Assembly (NCBI RefSeq): GCF_014202475.1
Contig: NZ_JACHGV010000003.1
Coordinates: 340,355-404,354 of the forward strand
Direction: 5' to 3'
DNA: 64,000 bases
Origin: Streptomyces paradoxus
GTDB taxonomy: Bacteria > Actinomycetota > Actinomycetes > Streptomycetales > Streptomycetaceae
This document shows positions 17,569 through 25,953 of this stretch, piece after piece. Below the pieces are notes generated by a model. It was given only the letters and a program-made list of their open reading frames with translations. It searched no databases and had not been told where the DNA came from. How positions within the stretch are numbered: position 1 is the stretch's first letter; each line of letters begins with the position of its first letter. Both the position numbers and the translations under genes were made by a program.

Positions 17569-19356
17569 GTGCCTCAGGACGCTTACGACTACGACGTCAT
17601 CGTCGTGGGTTCCGGATTCGGCGGCTCGGTGACCGCCCTGCGCCTCACCGAGAAGGGCTACCGCGTAGGCGTCCTGGAGGCCGGCCGGCGCTTCACCCGC
17701 GAGACCCTCCCCAAGAACTCCTGGGACCTCAAGAACTACCTCTGGGCGCCGAAGCTCGGCATGTACGGCATCCAGCGCATCCACCTCCTCGGCAACGTCA
17801 TGGTCCTGGCGGGCGCGGGTGTCGGCGGCGGTTCCCTCAACTACGCCAACACCCTCTACGTCCCGCCGAAGCCGTTCTTCGAGGACCCCCAGTGGCGTGA
17901 CATCACGGACTGGCAGGAGGAGCTGAAGCCGTACTACGACCAGGCCCGCCGCATGCTGGGCGTACGGCTCAACCCGACCATGACGCCCTCGGACGTCCAC
18001 CTGAAGGCCGCCGCGGAGCGGATGGGCTGCGGCGACTCCTTCCACATGGCTCCGGTCGGCGTCTTCTTCGGCGACGGCGAGGACGCCGACGGCGCGGTGA
18101 AGGCCAAGCCCGGCCAGGAGGTGCCCGACCCGTACTTCGGCGGCGCGGGCCCCTCCCGCAAGGCCTGCGCGGAGTGCGGCGAGTGCATGACCGGCTGCCG
18201 CCACGGCGCGAAGAACACCCTCAACGAGAACTACCTGCACCTCGCCGAGAAGGCCGGTGCGGTGGTCCACCCCATGACGACGGTCGTGTCGCTGACCGAC
18301 GACTCGCGCGGCGGCTTCGCCGTCGCCACCCTGCCCACCGACGACCGCGGCAAGAAGAAGGGCCGTACCTTCACGGCCCGCCGGGTCGTCCTCGCCGCCG
18401 GCACCTACGGCACCCAGACCCTGCTGCACCGCATGAAGGCGGGCGGCCAGCTGCCGCACCTCTCCGACAAACTGGGGGAGCTGACCCGCACCAACTCCGA
18501 GGCCCTGGTCGGCGCCCAGACCGACGACCGGCGCTACCGCAAGGCGCATGGCGTGCCCAAGGCCGACTTCACGCGGGGCGTGGCCATCACGTCCTCCATC
18601 CACCCGGACGCGAACACCCACATCGAGCCGGTCCGCTACGGCAAGGGCTCCAACTCGATGGGCGGTCTGTCCATCCTCCAGGTGCCGTACGCGGGGACGA
18701 ACTCGGGCAGCTCGCGGGTCCTGGGCTTCCTCGCCAACGCCGCGAAGCACCCGCTGCTGGTGCTGCGCTCCCTGTCGAACCGCCGCTGGTCGGAGCGGAC
18801 CATCATCGGCCTGGTGATGCAGTCGCTGGACAACTCCCTGACGACGTACGTGAAACCGTCGGGTCCCGGCCGCGGCCTGCTCACCGCCCGCCAGGGTCAC
18901 GGCGCCCCCAACCCCAAGCAGATCAAGGCCGCGACGGAGGGCGCGTCGGCACTCGCCGCCGAGATCAACGGCTTCGCGGGCTCCAACGTCGGCGAACTGA
19001 TGGGCACCCCGCTGACGGCCCACTTCCTGGGCGGCTGCCCCATCGGCGACTCCCGCGAGTCCGGTGTGATCGACCCGTACCACCGCCTCTACGGCCACCC
19101 CGGCATCTCCGTCGTGGACGGCGCCGCGGTCTCCGCCAACCTGGGCGTCAACCCGTCCCTCACCATCACCGCCCAGGCCGAGCGGGCCATGTCGTACTGG
19201 CCCAACAAGGGTGAGCTCGACCCCCGCCCGCGGCAGGGCTCGGCCTACGAGCGGCTCCAGCCGGTCGAGCCGAAGTCCCCGGCGGTCCCGGCGGAGGCGT
19301 TCGGCGCGCTGCGGCTGCCGTTCCTCGGCATGCCGGCCGTACCGCCGAAGAAGTAA
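17569..19356 (+). CDS. GMC-family FAD oxidoreductase with a Cys-rich motif
   Basis: 595 residues, resembling cholesterol-oxidase-like GMC proteins. FAD motif GSGFGG at 14-19; the second conserved block (GAGVGGGSLNYANTLYVPP) and C-terminal block (HFLGGCPIG ... VVDGAAVSANLGVNPSLTI) are typical. Near residues 200-212 lies C-x2-C-x2-C-x3-C (CAECGECMTGC), the spacing of a [4Fe-4S] ferredoxin site, unusual in flavin-only GMC oxidases. The GTG at 17569 has AAGGGGA upstream. No signal peptide is apparent, so it is probably cytoplasmic. Substrate unknown; sterol or another alcohol is possible. Confidence 0.85.
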   Translation: MPQDAYDYDVIVVGSGFGGSVTALRLTEKGYRVGVLEAGRRFTRETLPKNSWDLKNYLWAPKLGMYGIQRIHLLGNVMVLAGAGVGGGSLNYANTLYVPPKPFFEDPQWRDITDWQEELKPYYDQARRMLGVRLNPTMTPSDVHLKAAAERMGCGDSFHMAPVGVFFGDGEDADGAVKAKPGQEVPDPYFGGAGPSRKACAECGECMTGCRHGAKNTLNENYLHLAEKAGAVVHPMTTVVSLTDDSRGGFAVATLPTDDRGKKKGRTFTARRVVLAAGTYGTQTLLHRMKAGGQLPHLSDKLGELTRTNSEALVGAQTDDRRYRKAHGVPKADFTRGVAITSSIHPDANTHIEPVRYGKGSNSMGGLSILQVPYAGTNSGSSRVLGFLANAAKHPLLVLRSLSNRRWSERTIIGLVMQSLDNSLTTYVKPSGPGRGLLTARQGHGAPNPKQIKAATEGASALAAEINGFAGSNVGELMGTPLTAHFLGGCPIGDSRESGVIDPYHRLYGHPGISVVDGAAVSANLGVNPSLTITAQAERAMSYWPNKGELDPRPRQGSAYERLQPVEPKSPAVPAEAFGALRLPFLGMPAVPPKK

Positions 19357-19370
19357 CCGAAGTCGGAAAA

Positions 19371-19416
19371 CAGAAGAGGGACCTGCGCCCCCCTCCGAGC
19401 GCAGGTCCCTCTTCTG
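19371..19416. terminator. Strong bidirectional terminator
   Basis: Perfect 18-bp stem (19371-19388 with 19399-19416) and a 10-base loop, placed between convergent genes. It is flanked by an AAAA run on the left, giving U residues for the leftward transcript. Confidence 0.88.
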
Positions 19417-19449
19417 CTTGGTGCCGCGGCCTGTGCCGGCCGCTCCGGC

Positions 19450-20430
19450 TTACGCCTGCGCGCCGGCCTTGCGGCGACGGACCACGAAGATCGCACCGGC
19501 ACCGGCGACGACCGCGGCACCGCCGACCAGGCTGATCATCGGCAGGGCGGAGCTGGAGCCGGTCTCGGCGAGGCTGCCGGTGACCTCCGGCGTGTTGCCG
19601 CTCGGCTTCTCGTCGGTGACGGGCGCCTTGCCGCCTTCCTGCGGCTTGGTGCCGCCGGTGTCCGTGCCGGCGGAGACGATCTGGAACTTGTACGACACGT
19701 CACCGAAGCCGGTGCACTCGGCGTCGTTGTCGCCGTAGATCGTCGCGCCGAGCGAGAAGCCGGCGCCGACCGGGGCGGACTTGCTGACGTTGAGGCGCAG
19801 CGGGATGTCGACCTCGTACTCGGGCTTCAGCTCGTCGGTGTAACCGACGTAACCGACCGCGTAGCCGCCCTCGTTGAGGTCGACCCAGATCTTGTCCTGG
19901 GGGTCCCAGGCCTGCAGCCGGACCTGCTTGCTGGAGAACAGCTCCTCGCCGTTCTTGTCGGGGGAGGCCCCGGCGAAGAAGTCGAGGTCGTTCAGCGTCG
20001 AGTCGGAGTTGTTCAGCACGTTCAGCGAGAACTTGTGCCAGCCGCTGCCCGCCGCGATCTTGCCGGGCAGGCCGGAGATGCTGACGTCGACCTTGGTGTC
20101 CTCACAGATCGAGGGCTCGGGGTCCGGGGACTCCGACTCCTCGGGCTCCGACGCCGAGGGCGACGGGGAGGACTCGGTGGCGGACGCGCTCGGCGAGCTC
20201 GACGTCTCGGGAGCGGACTCGCTCACGGACACGCTCGGCGACGGCGACGTCTCGGGCGTCGTCTCGGTCGCCGACGGCGAGGGGGACGTCTCGGGAGCGG
20301 ACTCGCTCACCGACGCGCTCGGCGTGGGCGTGGTTTCGTCGGTCGCGTACGCGGCCGGTGCCGCGAGCAGTGCCACCGGGGCTATGACCGCCGTAGCGGC
20401 CGCTGCTGCCATGGCGCGGCGAAGCTTCAT
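19450..20430 (-). CDS. LAETG sortase-anchored surface protein
   Basis: 326 residues. The signal peptide (MKLRRAMAAAAATAV...) ends near AYA. About 75 residues of Ser/Pro/Thr/Glu-rich repeats (SESAPETSPSPSA type) form a wall-spanning stalk. A folded domain of about 140 residues with two Cys (SICED and DAECTG, a likely disulfide) follows. The C-terminus is a complete sorting signal: LAETG at 287-291, a hydrophobic helix, then VVRRRKAGAQA. LAxTG is the form used by class E sortases in Streptomyces. The ATG at 20430 has GAGG six bases upstream; the frame is open beyond it without a signal peptide. Confidence 0.85.
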   Translation of the reverse strand: MKLRRAMAAAAATAVIAPVALLAAPAAYATDETTPTPSASVSESAPETSPSPSATETTPETSPSPSVSVSESAPETSSSPSASATESSPSPSASEPEESESPDPEPSICEDTKVDVSISGLPGKIAAGSGWHKFSLNVLNNSDSTLNDLDFFAGASPDKNGEELFSSKQVRLQAWDPQDKIWVDLNEGGYAVGYVGYTDELKPEYEVDIPLRLNVSKSAPVGAGFSLGATIYGDNDAECTGFGDVSYKFQIVSAGTDTGGTKPQEGGKAPVTDEKPSGNTPEVTGSLAETGSSSALPMISLVGGAAVVAGAGAIFVVRRRKAGAQA

Positions 20431-20542
20431 GAAGACCTCGGAAAGTCCGGCGTACCGCGGGATGCGGCACGAACGTTGGGGGAGGCCTCCGCGTGTGGGG
20501 CGCGGGAGTGGCCCTTGGTTCGGCAGGTTTGATCCGTGAAAC

Positions 20543-20570
20543 CTGTGAATGGTTGTGCTGGCATTCACAG
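20543..20570. promoter_or_regulatory. 9-bp inverted repeat, possible operator
   Basis: CTGTGAATG (20543-20551) and CATTCACAG (20562-20570) form a perfect inverted repeat around 10 bases. It lies between the divergent LAETG gene and the membrane-protein gene, with further GTGAA copies at 20536, 20610 and 20619. No regulator is recognised. Confidence 0.4.
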
Positions 20571-20654
20571 AATTCTTATGTGGGCTGAGTCACACGCGAG
20601 ACCTTCCGGTGAAGGCTTGTGAAGGCGCTTTCCGCCCGCTTAGATCTTGACTTC

Positions 20655-21794
20655 GTGTCAGAAAAGCCGTCCGACGAGCAGCCGTCGGCCTCGGAGATCC
20701 CCGACGACGTCTGGGAACAGTTCACCCGCGACACCGAGCGGGACATCCGTTCCTCCGCTCCCAAGGAGCCGTCCGCGCGGGCCCGCATGGTGACCGAGCG
20801 GCTGCGTGAGCAGGACGCCCGGGGCGAGTCGCCTCCCGGATGGCGCACCGGCCCCGGGCCGGAGACGAACGGCCGCGCCGCCCGGCGCCGCAGGCTGTGG
20901 GCCGTGCTCGGTGTGCCCGTCGCCGTGGCCGTGGCGCTGGTGGCGCTGAAGCCCTCGCTGCTCCCCGGCGACCCCTTCGGTACGGGGGAGCCCCAGGCCG
21001 CCGAGGCCTCGCCGCTGCCCGCCGAGTCGACGGCGCCCACCGCCGCGCCCGGCGCGTCCGGCCCCGAGAGGCCCACACTGGACCAGCCGTTCGCCGGTTC
21101 CCCCGCCCTGCGCTGGGCCGACGGCGAGGCCGGCATCGTCCTGCCCGAGGCGAAGGCCGTCGGCGCGGTCTCCGAGGACCGGGTGGAACAAGCGCTGAAG
21201 CTGACGAAGAAGCTGCTGGTCGGCGCCAACCTCGACCCGAGGACCGTGCGCGGCGCCCGCCCCACGGCCGCGCTCTCCGTGCTCGACCCCAAGCAGCCCG
21301 AGCTCCTCGACGATCTCGACACCGGCTTGCGCTCCCCCAGCGAGAAGCACGACCCGGTGACGCTGTTCAGCCGTTTCGACCCCGACGAGGTACGGCCGGT
21401 CGGCGACGTGATCAAGACCCGCGGGCGCATGACGTTCGAGAAGGGCACGCAGGGAGGCGTGGCGGTGCGGGCCGACTACACCTTCGTCTACCCCGTCGTC
21501 CGGGCCGACGGCCCCACCGAGGTCACCCGCACCATCGTCCGCCGGGTCCTCGACGTCGAACTCGCCGACCCCGCCCGCTACGAGGTCACCCCCGGCCGCC
21601 TGCTCCTCATGAACTACGACCAGGAGATAGGCAACTCCTCCTGCTTCGTCAACGACGGCTACCTGCACCCGGAGTTCTCGTCGAGCAGGTCCGCGGGCCC
21701 GGACCCGAGCGGCCCGGCGACGGACCCGTACGACCGGAGCAGGGAGCTCGAACGCGGCGACGGCGGCGACTGCGGGACGGTGACCCGCACCTGA
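20655..21794 (+). CDS. Single-pass membrane protein of unknown function
   Basis: 379 residues. A charged cytoplasmic N-terminus of about 80 residues precedes one membrane helix (LWAVLGVPVAVAVALVAL). The outer part begins Pro/Ala/Glu-rich and becomes a folded domain (RWADGEAGIVLPEAKAVGAV onward). Two Cys near the C-terminus (NSSCF and GDCGT) could form a disulfide. I chose GTG 20655 (VSEKPSDEQ) because the part before it looks non-coding; GTG 20619 has a slightly better ribosome site. Its position next to the sortase substrate gene suggests an envelope role but gives no function. Confidence 0.75.
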   Translation: MSEKPSDEQPSASEIPDDVWEQFTRDTERDIRSSAPKEPSARARMVTERLREQDARGESPPGWRTGPGPETNGRAARRRRLWAVLGVPVAVAVALVALKPSLLPGDPFGTGEPQAAEASPLPAESTAPTAAPGASGPERPTLDQPFAGSPALRWADGEAGIVLPEAKAVGAVSEDRVEQALKLTKKLLVGANLDPRTVRGARPTAALSVLDPKQPELLDDLDTGLRSPSEKHDPVTLFSRFDPDEVRPVGDVIKTRGRMTFEKGTQGGVAVRADYTFVYPVVRADGPTEVTRTIVRRVLDVELADPARYEVTPGRLLLMNYDQEIGNSSCFVNDGYLHPEFSSSRSAGPDPSGPATDPYDRSRELERGDGGDCGTVTRT

Positions 21795-21801
21795 GCAGAG
21801 C

Positions 21802-21836
21802 GAAGGGCCCCGCGGGGTGGAGCCGCGGGGCCCTTC
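21802..21836 (+). terminator. Terminator after the membrane-protein gene
   Basis: GAAGGGCCCCGCGG pairs perfectly with CCGCGGGGCCCTTC (14 bp, 7-base loop), followed by TTCT. Confidence 0.85.
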
Positions 21837-21839
21837 TTC

Positions 21840-22292
21840 TCGTCAGCACCGACGTCAGGGCAGCGCCGGTGCCTGGAAGCGGCGCCGGGGGGTTGCGCCG
21901 CTGGTCTGTACCTCTGGCAGTGGGGCAATGCGGGTACCCGCTGGGGGACTTGGACTGTGTACGCATCGTGCTGGATGAACGCGGCGCCCGCAACCGTTTG
22001 ACCCAGACTTGTGCATTTATGCAAGGTCCGCCGGTCGGCCCCGGGCGTCCCCGGAGCCGACCGTTCTCTTGGGTGACCGGGCTGCTGTCCCCTGCCGTCC
22101 GGCCACTTTCCTGGAGCGAGGTCCCACGACGCACGGCACGATCCGTGCGTCTCATCGCCCCAGTGAGCCACGCGTGGTTCATTCGTGCCCGCGCCTGGCT
22201 GGCACGGACACCGGGACCAACGAGATGCCTCGGGAGCGGTCACGCGCCGTACGGGTGAGGAGGGGCCGTACGTCTGTCCCACGAACGTGGTT
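21840..22292. other. Intergenic region without a recognised gene
   Basis: About 450 bases between a terminator and the end of the chorismate mutase gene. Open frames on both strands have atypical composition and no ribosome site. The one clear element is an AT-rich palindrome, TGCATTTATGCA at 22012-22023; the 13-mer GTGCATTTATGCA also occurs at 34359. A small RNA is possible but not shown. Confidence 0.4.
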
Positions 22293-22574
22293 TCAGATCT
22301 TGCCCCGGCACAGCTCCAGCAGGGTCATGGCCAGGGCCGTGCCCGGCCTGCCCAGCGCCTCCCTGTAGTGGCCGAGCACGTCCATCTCGCGGGACAGGTT
22401 CACGCGCCGGCCGCCGGAGGCGATGCGCGCCTCCTGGATGACGGCCGAGACGGCCACCCGTTCCTGGATCAGGCCGATGATCCGGTCGTCGAGCGCGTCG
22501 ATCCGCTCGCGGGCTCCGGTGATCACGCCGGCGGCCTCGGGGGTACGGGCGCCGGTCACGTCGATGGCGGTCAT
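22293..22574 (-). CDS. Chorismate mutase (AroQ type)
   Basis: 93 residues. Converts chorismate to prephenate, the branch point toward Phe and Tyr. It is an all-helical AroQ monomer of usual length for the actinobacterial monofunctional form: the helix-1 motif ARERIDALDDRIIGLIQERV, then RRVNLSREMDVLGHYR. No signal peptide, so it is cytoplasmic. The ATG at 22574 has GAGGAG six bases upstream. About 180 bases upstream lies an aromatic-rich leader peptide and between them a GC-rich hairpin, so expression is probably controlled by attenuation. Divergent from guaA. Confidence 0.9.
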   Translation of the reverse strand: MTAIDVTGARTPEAAGVITGARERIDALDDRIIGLIQERVAVSAVIQEARIASGGRRVNLSREMDVLGHYREALGRPGTALAMTLLELCRGKI

Positions 22575-22628
22575 AAGGGGCTCCTCGTCGTCGGGGGCTG
22601 CCCCGGGGCGGCACGGCCCGGACGACGA

Positions 22629-22663
22629 CAGGCGCCCCGGGCCTTGTCGGCCCGGGGCGCCTG
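22629..22663 (-). terminator. Attenuator hairpin before chorismate mutase
   Basis: A perfect 15-bp stem (22629-22643 with 22649-22663) and 5-base loop lies 20 bases after the leader peptide stop and 54 bases before the chorismate mutase start. Part of its proximal arm (CGGGCCG in the RNA) can pair instead with CGGCCCG inside the leader-peptide coding region, a plausible antiterminator. There is no U tract. Confidence 0.7.
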
Positions 22664-22683
22664 GGAAGTCGCTTGTCAGTTGC

Positions 22684-22755
22684 TCAAGCAGCACGACCAT
22701 GGCGTCCGGCGGGCCGGATGCCATAGGTAAAGACGAACGTCTGCTGCTTGAACAT
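22684..22755 (-). CDS. Aromatic leader peptide controlling chorismate mutase
   Basis: 23 residues starting MFKQQTFVFTYGIRP, with three Phe and one Tyr among residues 2-11. One Phe codon is TTT and the Tyr codon is TAT, both rare in this high-GC genome. No ribosome site is near; a promoter places the transcript start at or one base before the ATG, so it is probably leaderless. Directly after the aromatic codons the coding RNA can form a hairpin (GGCATCCGGC with GCCGGACGCC, one mismatch), suited to act as the pause structure. Starvation for Phe or Tyr would stall the ribosome and favour read-through. Confidence 0.75.
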   Translation of the reverse strand: MFKQQTFVFTYGIRPAGRHGRAA

Positions 22756-22762
22756 GGGTGCC

Positions 22763-22791
22763 AGTATGCACCCCCTCCGGAGGCCGTCCAA
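22763..22791 (-). promoter_or_regulatory. Promoter of the leader peptide/chorismate mutase unit
   Basis: On the minus strand: TTGGAC (22786-22791), a 17-base spacer, CATACT (22763-22768). The predicted start point is 22756 or 22755, the latter being the A of the leader-peptide ATG. Confidence 0.6.
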
Positions 22792-22855
22792 GCCGGTTCG
22801 CATCCTGAGACGGGGTTCCCTCCCGGCACACGGAAGGAGCCCGGCGGCCCCCCGG

Positions 22856-22861
22856 TAGAAT
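22856..22861 (+). promoter_or_regulatory. Candidate -10 element for guaA
   Basis: TAGAAT matches the principal sigma-factor -10 at five of six positions. It lies 42 bp before the guaA GTG. The -35 position is poor, so the assignment is moderate. Confidence 0.4.
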
Positions 22862-22903
22862 CGGGTGGCACAAGACCCCCGCCCCACCGCCGGAAGGCAC
22901 CCC

Positions 22904-24484
22904 GTGTCATCAGCGACTCCCGCTGCCAACGCCGCCGACACCGTCCTGGTCGTCGACTTCGGCGCGCAGTACGCCCAGCTCATCGCCCGTCGTGTCCGCG
23001 AGGCGCGGGTCTACAGCGAGATCGTGCCGAGCACCATGCCGGTCGAGGAGATGCTCGCCAAGAACCCCGCGGCGATCATCCTGTCCGGCGGCCCCTCGTC
23101 GGTCTACGAGGAGGGCGCGCCCAGCCTGGACCGCGCGATCTTCGAGGCCGGCATCCCCGTCTTCGGCATGTGCTACGGCTTCCAGCTGATGGCGCGCACC
23201 CTCGGCGGCACCGTCGACAACACCGGCGCCCGCGAGTACGGCCGTACCGACCTGCACGTCTCCAAGGTGTCCTCCACCCTCTTCGAGGGCACCCCCGCCG
23301 AGCAGCCCGTCTGGATGTCGCACGGCGACGCCTGCTCCGCCGCCCCCGAGGGCTTCTCCGTCACCGCCTCCACGGACGTCGTACCGGTCGCCGCCTTCGA
23401 GAACGACGAGAAGAAGCTCTACGGCGTCCAGTACCACCCCGAGGTGATGCACTCCACGCACGGGCAGCAGGTGCTGGAGCACTTCCTCTACCGGGGCGCG
23501 GGCCTGACGCCGTCCTGGACCACCGGCAACGTGATCGAGGAGCAGGTCGCCGCCATCCGCGAGCAGGTGGGCGACAAGCGCGCCATCTGCGGCCTGTCCG
23601 GCGGCGTGGACTCCGCGGTCGCCGCGGCCCTCGTGCAGAAGGCCATCGGCTCCCAGCTGACCTGCGTGTACGTCGACCACGGCCTGATGCGCAAGGGCGA
23701 GACCGAGCAGGTCGAGAAGGACTTCGTGGCCGCGACCGGCGTGCAGCTGAAGGTCGTGGACGCCGAGGAGCGGTTCCTCAAGGCGCTCGCCGGGGTCTCC
23801 GACCCCGAGGAGAAGCGGAAGATCATCGGCCGCGAGTTCATCCGGGTCTTCGAGCAGGCCCAGGCCGAGATCATCGCCGACCAGGGCCCGGCCGTGGAGT
23901 TCCTCGTGCAGGGCACCCTCTACCCGGACGTCGTCGAGTCCGGCGGCGGCACCGGCACGGCCAACATCAAGTCCCACCACAACGTGGGCGGCCTCCCCGA
24001 GGACCTGGAGTTCAAGCTCATCGAGCCGCTCCGCAAGCTCTTCAAGGACGAGGTCCGCATGGTCGGCCAGGAGCTCGGCCTGCCGGAGGAGATCGTCCAG
24101 CGCCAGCCCTTCCCCGGCCCCGGCCTCGGCATCCGCATCGTCGGCGACGTCACCAAGGAGCGCCTGGACCTGCTGCGCGAGGCCGACGCCATCGCGCGCG
24201 AGGAGCTGACGGCGGCCGGTCTCGACCGGGACATCTGGCAGTGCCCGGTGGTCCTGCTCGCGGACGTCCGCAGCGTCGGCGTCCAGGGCGACGGCCGCAC
24301 GTACGGCCACCCCATCGTGCTGCGCCCCGTCTCGTCCGAGGACGCCATGACGGCCGACTGGTCGCGCCTGCCGTACGAGGTCCTGGCGAAGATCTCGACC
24401 CGGATCACCAACGAGGTGCGCGACGTCAACCGTGTCGTCCTCGACGTGACCTCGAAGCCGCCGGGGACGATCGAGTGGGAGTGA
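22904..24484 (+). CDS. guaA: GMP synthase (glutamine-hydrolysing)
   Basis: 526 residues. Converts XMP to GMP using ATP and glutamine-derived ammonia. The N-terminal class I amidotransferase domain has nucleophile Cys90 in GMCYGFQ and a downstream His/Glu in QYHPEV. The ATP pyrophosphatase domain has the P-loop SGGVDS near 232. The C-terminal dimerisation domain ends in the conserved [11 protein letters not shown]. The GTG at 22904 has GGAAGG upstream; an in-frame upstream extension is not conserved in type. Convergent with the next gene, leaving only 3 bp between stops. Confidence 0.97.
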   Translation: MSSATPAANAADTVLVVDFGAQYAQLIARRVREARVYSEIVPSTMPVEEMLAKNPAAIILSGGPSSVYEEGAPSLDRAIFEAGIPVFGMCYGFQLMARTLGGTVDNTGAREYGRTDLHVSKVSSTLFEGTPAEQPVWMSHGDACSAAPEGFSVTASTDVVPVAAFENDEKKLYGVQYHPEVMHSTHGQQVLEHFLYRGAGLTPSWTTGNVIEEQVAAIREQVGDKRAICGLSGGVDSAVAAALVQKAIGSQLTCVYVDHGLMRKGETEQVEKDFVAATGVQLKVVDAEERFLKALAGVSDPEEKRKIIGREFIRVFEQAQAEIIADQGPAVEFLVQGTLYPDVVESGGGTGTANIKSHHNVGGLPEDLEFKLIEPLRKLFKDEVRMVGQELGLPEEIVQRQPFPGPGLGIRIVGDVTKERLDLLREADAIAREELTAAGLDRDIWQCPVVLLADVRSVGVQGDGRTYGHPIVLRPVSSEDAMTADWSRLPYEVLAKISTRITNEVRDVNRVVLDVTSKPPGTIEWE

Positions 24485-24487
24485 CCC

Positions 24488-24961
24488 CTAGGTGCGCTTG
24501 ATCGTGCGCAGGGGCTCGCCGGGCGTCCAGACCTGGACGACGAGATAGGTGTCGTCCTCGACGTAGGTCCGTACGACCTCCGTCAGCTCGGTGCGGAAGA
24601 GGTGGAACTGCTCCGGCGGCTCCACCTCTTCGACGTATCCGGCCCTGGCCGCCTCCTCGTCGACCTCGATCGCCCGGCCGCTGATCCGGACGTCGCCGCC
24701 GCCCATGCCCGTGCCCTCACCGGGGTTCGCCTGGAGCGCGAAGCGCGGGTCGCGGCGCAGGTCGAGGGCCTTGAGCGAGTCCGGCATCATGCCGAGCCAC
24801 AGTTCGCCGTTCAGGAACCGCACCTCCAGGCCGCTGGTGCGGGGCGAACCGTCCTTACGGAGGGTGGCGAGGATGTGGTGCGTGTAGGCGCCGAAGCGCT
24901 TCTCGACGGTGTCGGCCAGATCCGGTTCGGCGGTGGCGAAAGCCGCCCAGTTCGCTGTCAT
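24488..24961 (-). CDS. Pyridoxamine 5'-phosphate oxidase-like (split-barrel flavin/F420) protein
   Basis: 157 residues. The split-barrel fold is indicated by HILATLRKDGSPRTSGLEVRF, then LWLGMMPDSLKALDLRRDPRFAL and GDVRISGRA. Such proteins bind FMN, F420 or heme; actinobacterial members are often F420-dependent reductases. True PNPOx substrate residues are not recognisable, so pyridoxal synthesis should not be assumed. The ATG at 24961 has only a weak ribosome site. Confidence 0.75.
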   Translation of the reverse strand: MTANWAAFATAEPDLADTVEKRFGAYTHHILATLRKDGSPRTSGLEVRFLNGELWLGMMPDSLKALDLRRDPRFALQANPGEGTGMGGGDVRISGRAIEVDEEAARAGYVEEVEPPEQFHLFRTELTEVVRTYVEDDTYLVVQVWTPGEPLRTIKRT

Positions 24962-25150
24962 GAGAAGAGTGTCGCGCCGAAATCCGACATCTTCTGTCGG
25001 CTGTTCGTGGGGTTGGGGAGCCCGGGGGCACACGGGTGGGCACGGGGTGCTCACAGGGGCGCTCGTGGCATCTTCACGAATCGCTTCTGTTCTTCCCGGC
25101 CTCACCGACGGTAATTTCCGCCCGTACGCAGAACCAGTGCTGGAGGACCT

Positions 25151-25945
25151 ATGCACGGGCCCACGCCGCCCCTGCCCCTGCCCACCGACCGGCTGCGGTT
25201 CGCCATGCCGCCGATGCACGAGTCGGTCGAGGACGAGCGCCGGCACCGCAAGGAACGGCTCGCGGGCGCCCTGAGGATCTTCGGGCGGCTCGGCTTCGAG
25301 GACGGCGTCTCCGGGCACATCACCGCCCGCGACCCGGAGTACACCGACTGCTTCTGGGTCAACCCGTTCGGGATGCCCTTCCGGCACGTCACCGTGAGCG
25401 ACCTCGTGCTCGCCAACCAGGACGGCCAGGTCGTCGAGGGCGGCTACCACGTCAACCAGGCGGCCTTCACCGTGCACGCCCAGGTCCATGCCGCCCGGCC
25501 CGACGTGGTCGCCGTCGCCCACTGCCACTCGGTGCACGGCCGGGCACTCGCGGCCCTCGGCGAACTGCTGGAGCCGATCACCCAGGAGAGCTGCGCCTTC
25601 TACGAGGATCACGCCCTCTACGACACGTACACCGGCGTCTCCGTCGACGCCGAGGAGGGGCGGCGTATCGCCGCTGTGCTCGGCTCCCGCAAGGCGCTCG
25701 TGCTGCGCAACCACGGGCTGCTGACCGTCGGCGACTCGGTGGACGCGGCGGCCTGGTGGTTCGTGTCGATGGAGCGCTCCTGCCAGGTGCAGCTGACGGC
25801 CCAGGCGGCCGGGCGGCCGGTCCGGATCGACCACCGGATGGCGGTGGCCACGCGGGAGCAACTGGGCGGCGATCTGGTGGCGTGGATCAACTACCAGCCC
25901 ATGTGGGAGGACGTCAGCCGGAGCGAGCCGGGTCTGCTGGAGTAG
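25151..25945 (+). CDS. Class II aldolase/adducin-domain protein
   Basis: 264 residues. The aldolase II fold is clear: SGHIT near 56, the metal-binding HCHS near 125-128, and LRNHGLLT near 191-198 supplying a third His. These are the zinc ligands of fuculose-1-phosphate aldolase-type enzymes. Substrate unknown; actinobacterial members of this length are usually annotated only by domain. The ATG at 25151 has GGAGGA upstream. No sugar operon surrounds it. Confidence 0.82.
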   Translation: MHGPTPPLPLPTDRLRFAMPPMHESVEDERRHRKERLAGALRIFGRLGFEDGVSGHITARDPEYTDCFWVNPFGMPFRHVTVSDLVLANQDGQVVEGGYHVNQAAFTVHAQVHAARPDVVAVAHCHSVHGRALAALGELLEPITQESCAFYEDHALYDTYTGVSVDAEEGRRIAAVLGSRKALVLRNHGLLTVGDSVDAAAWWFVSMERSCQVQLTAQAAGRPVRIDHRMAVATREQLGGDLVAWINYQPMWEDVSRSEPGLLE

Positions 25946-25953
25946 GCGGAGCC

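Noticed and set aside
22673..22700. TTGTCAGTT on the plus strand near chorismate mutase as a damage promoter for guaA
   Set aside because: No TAnnnT follows at the required spacing, and the sequence lies inside the chorismate mutase leader.
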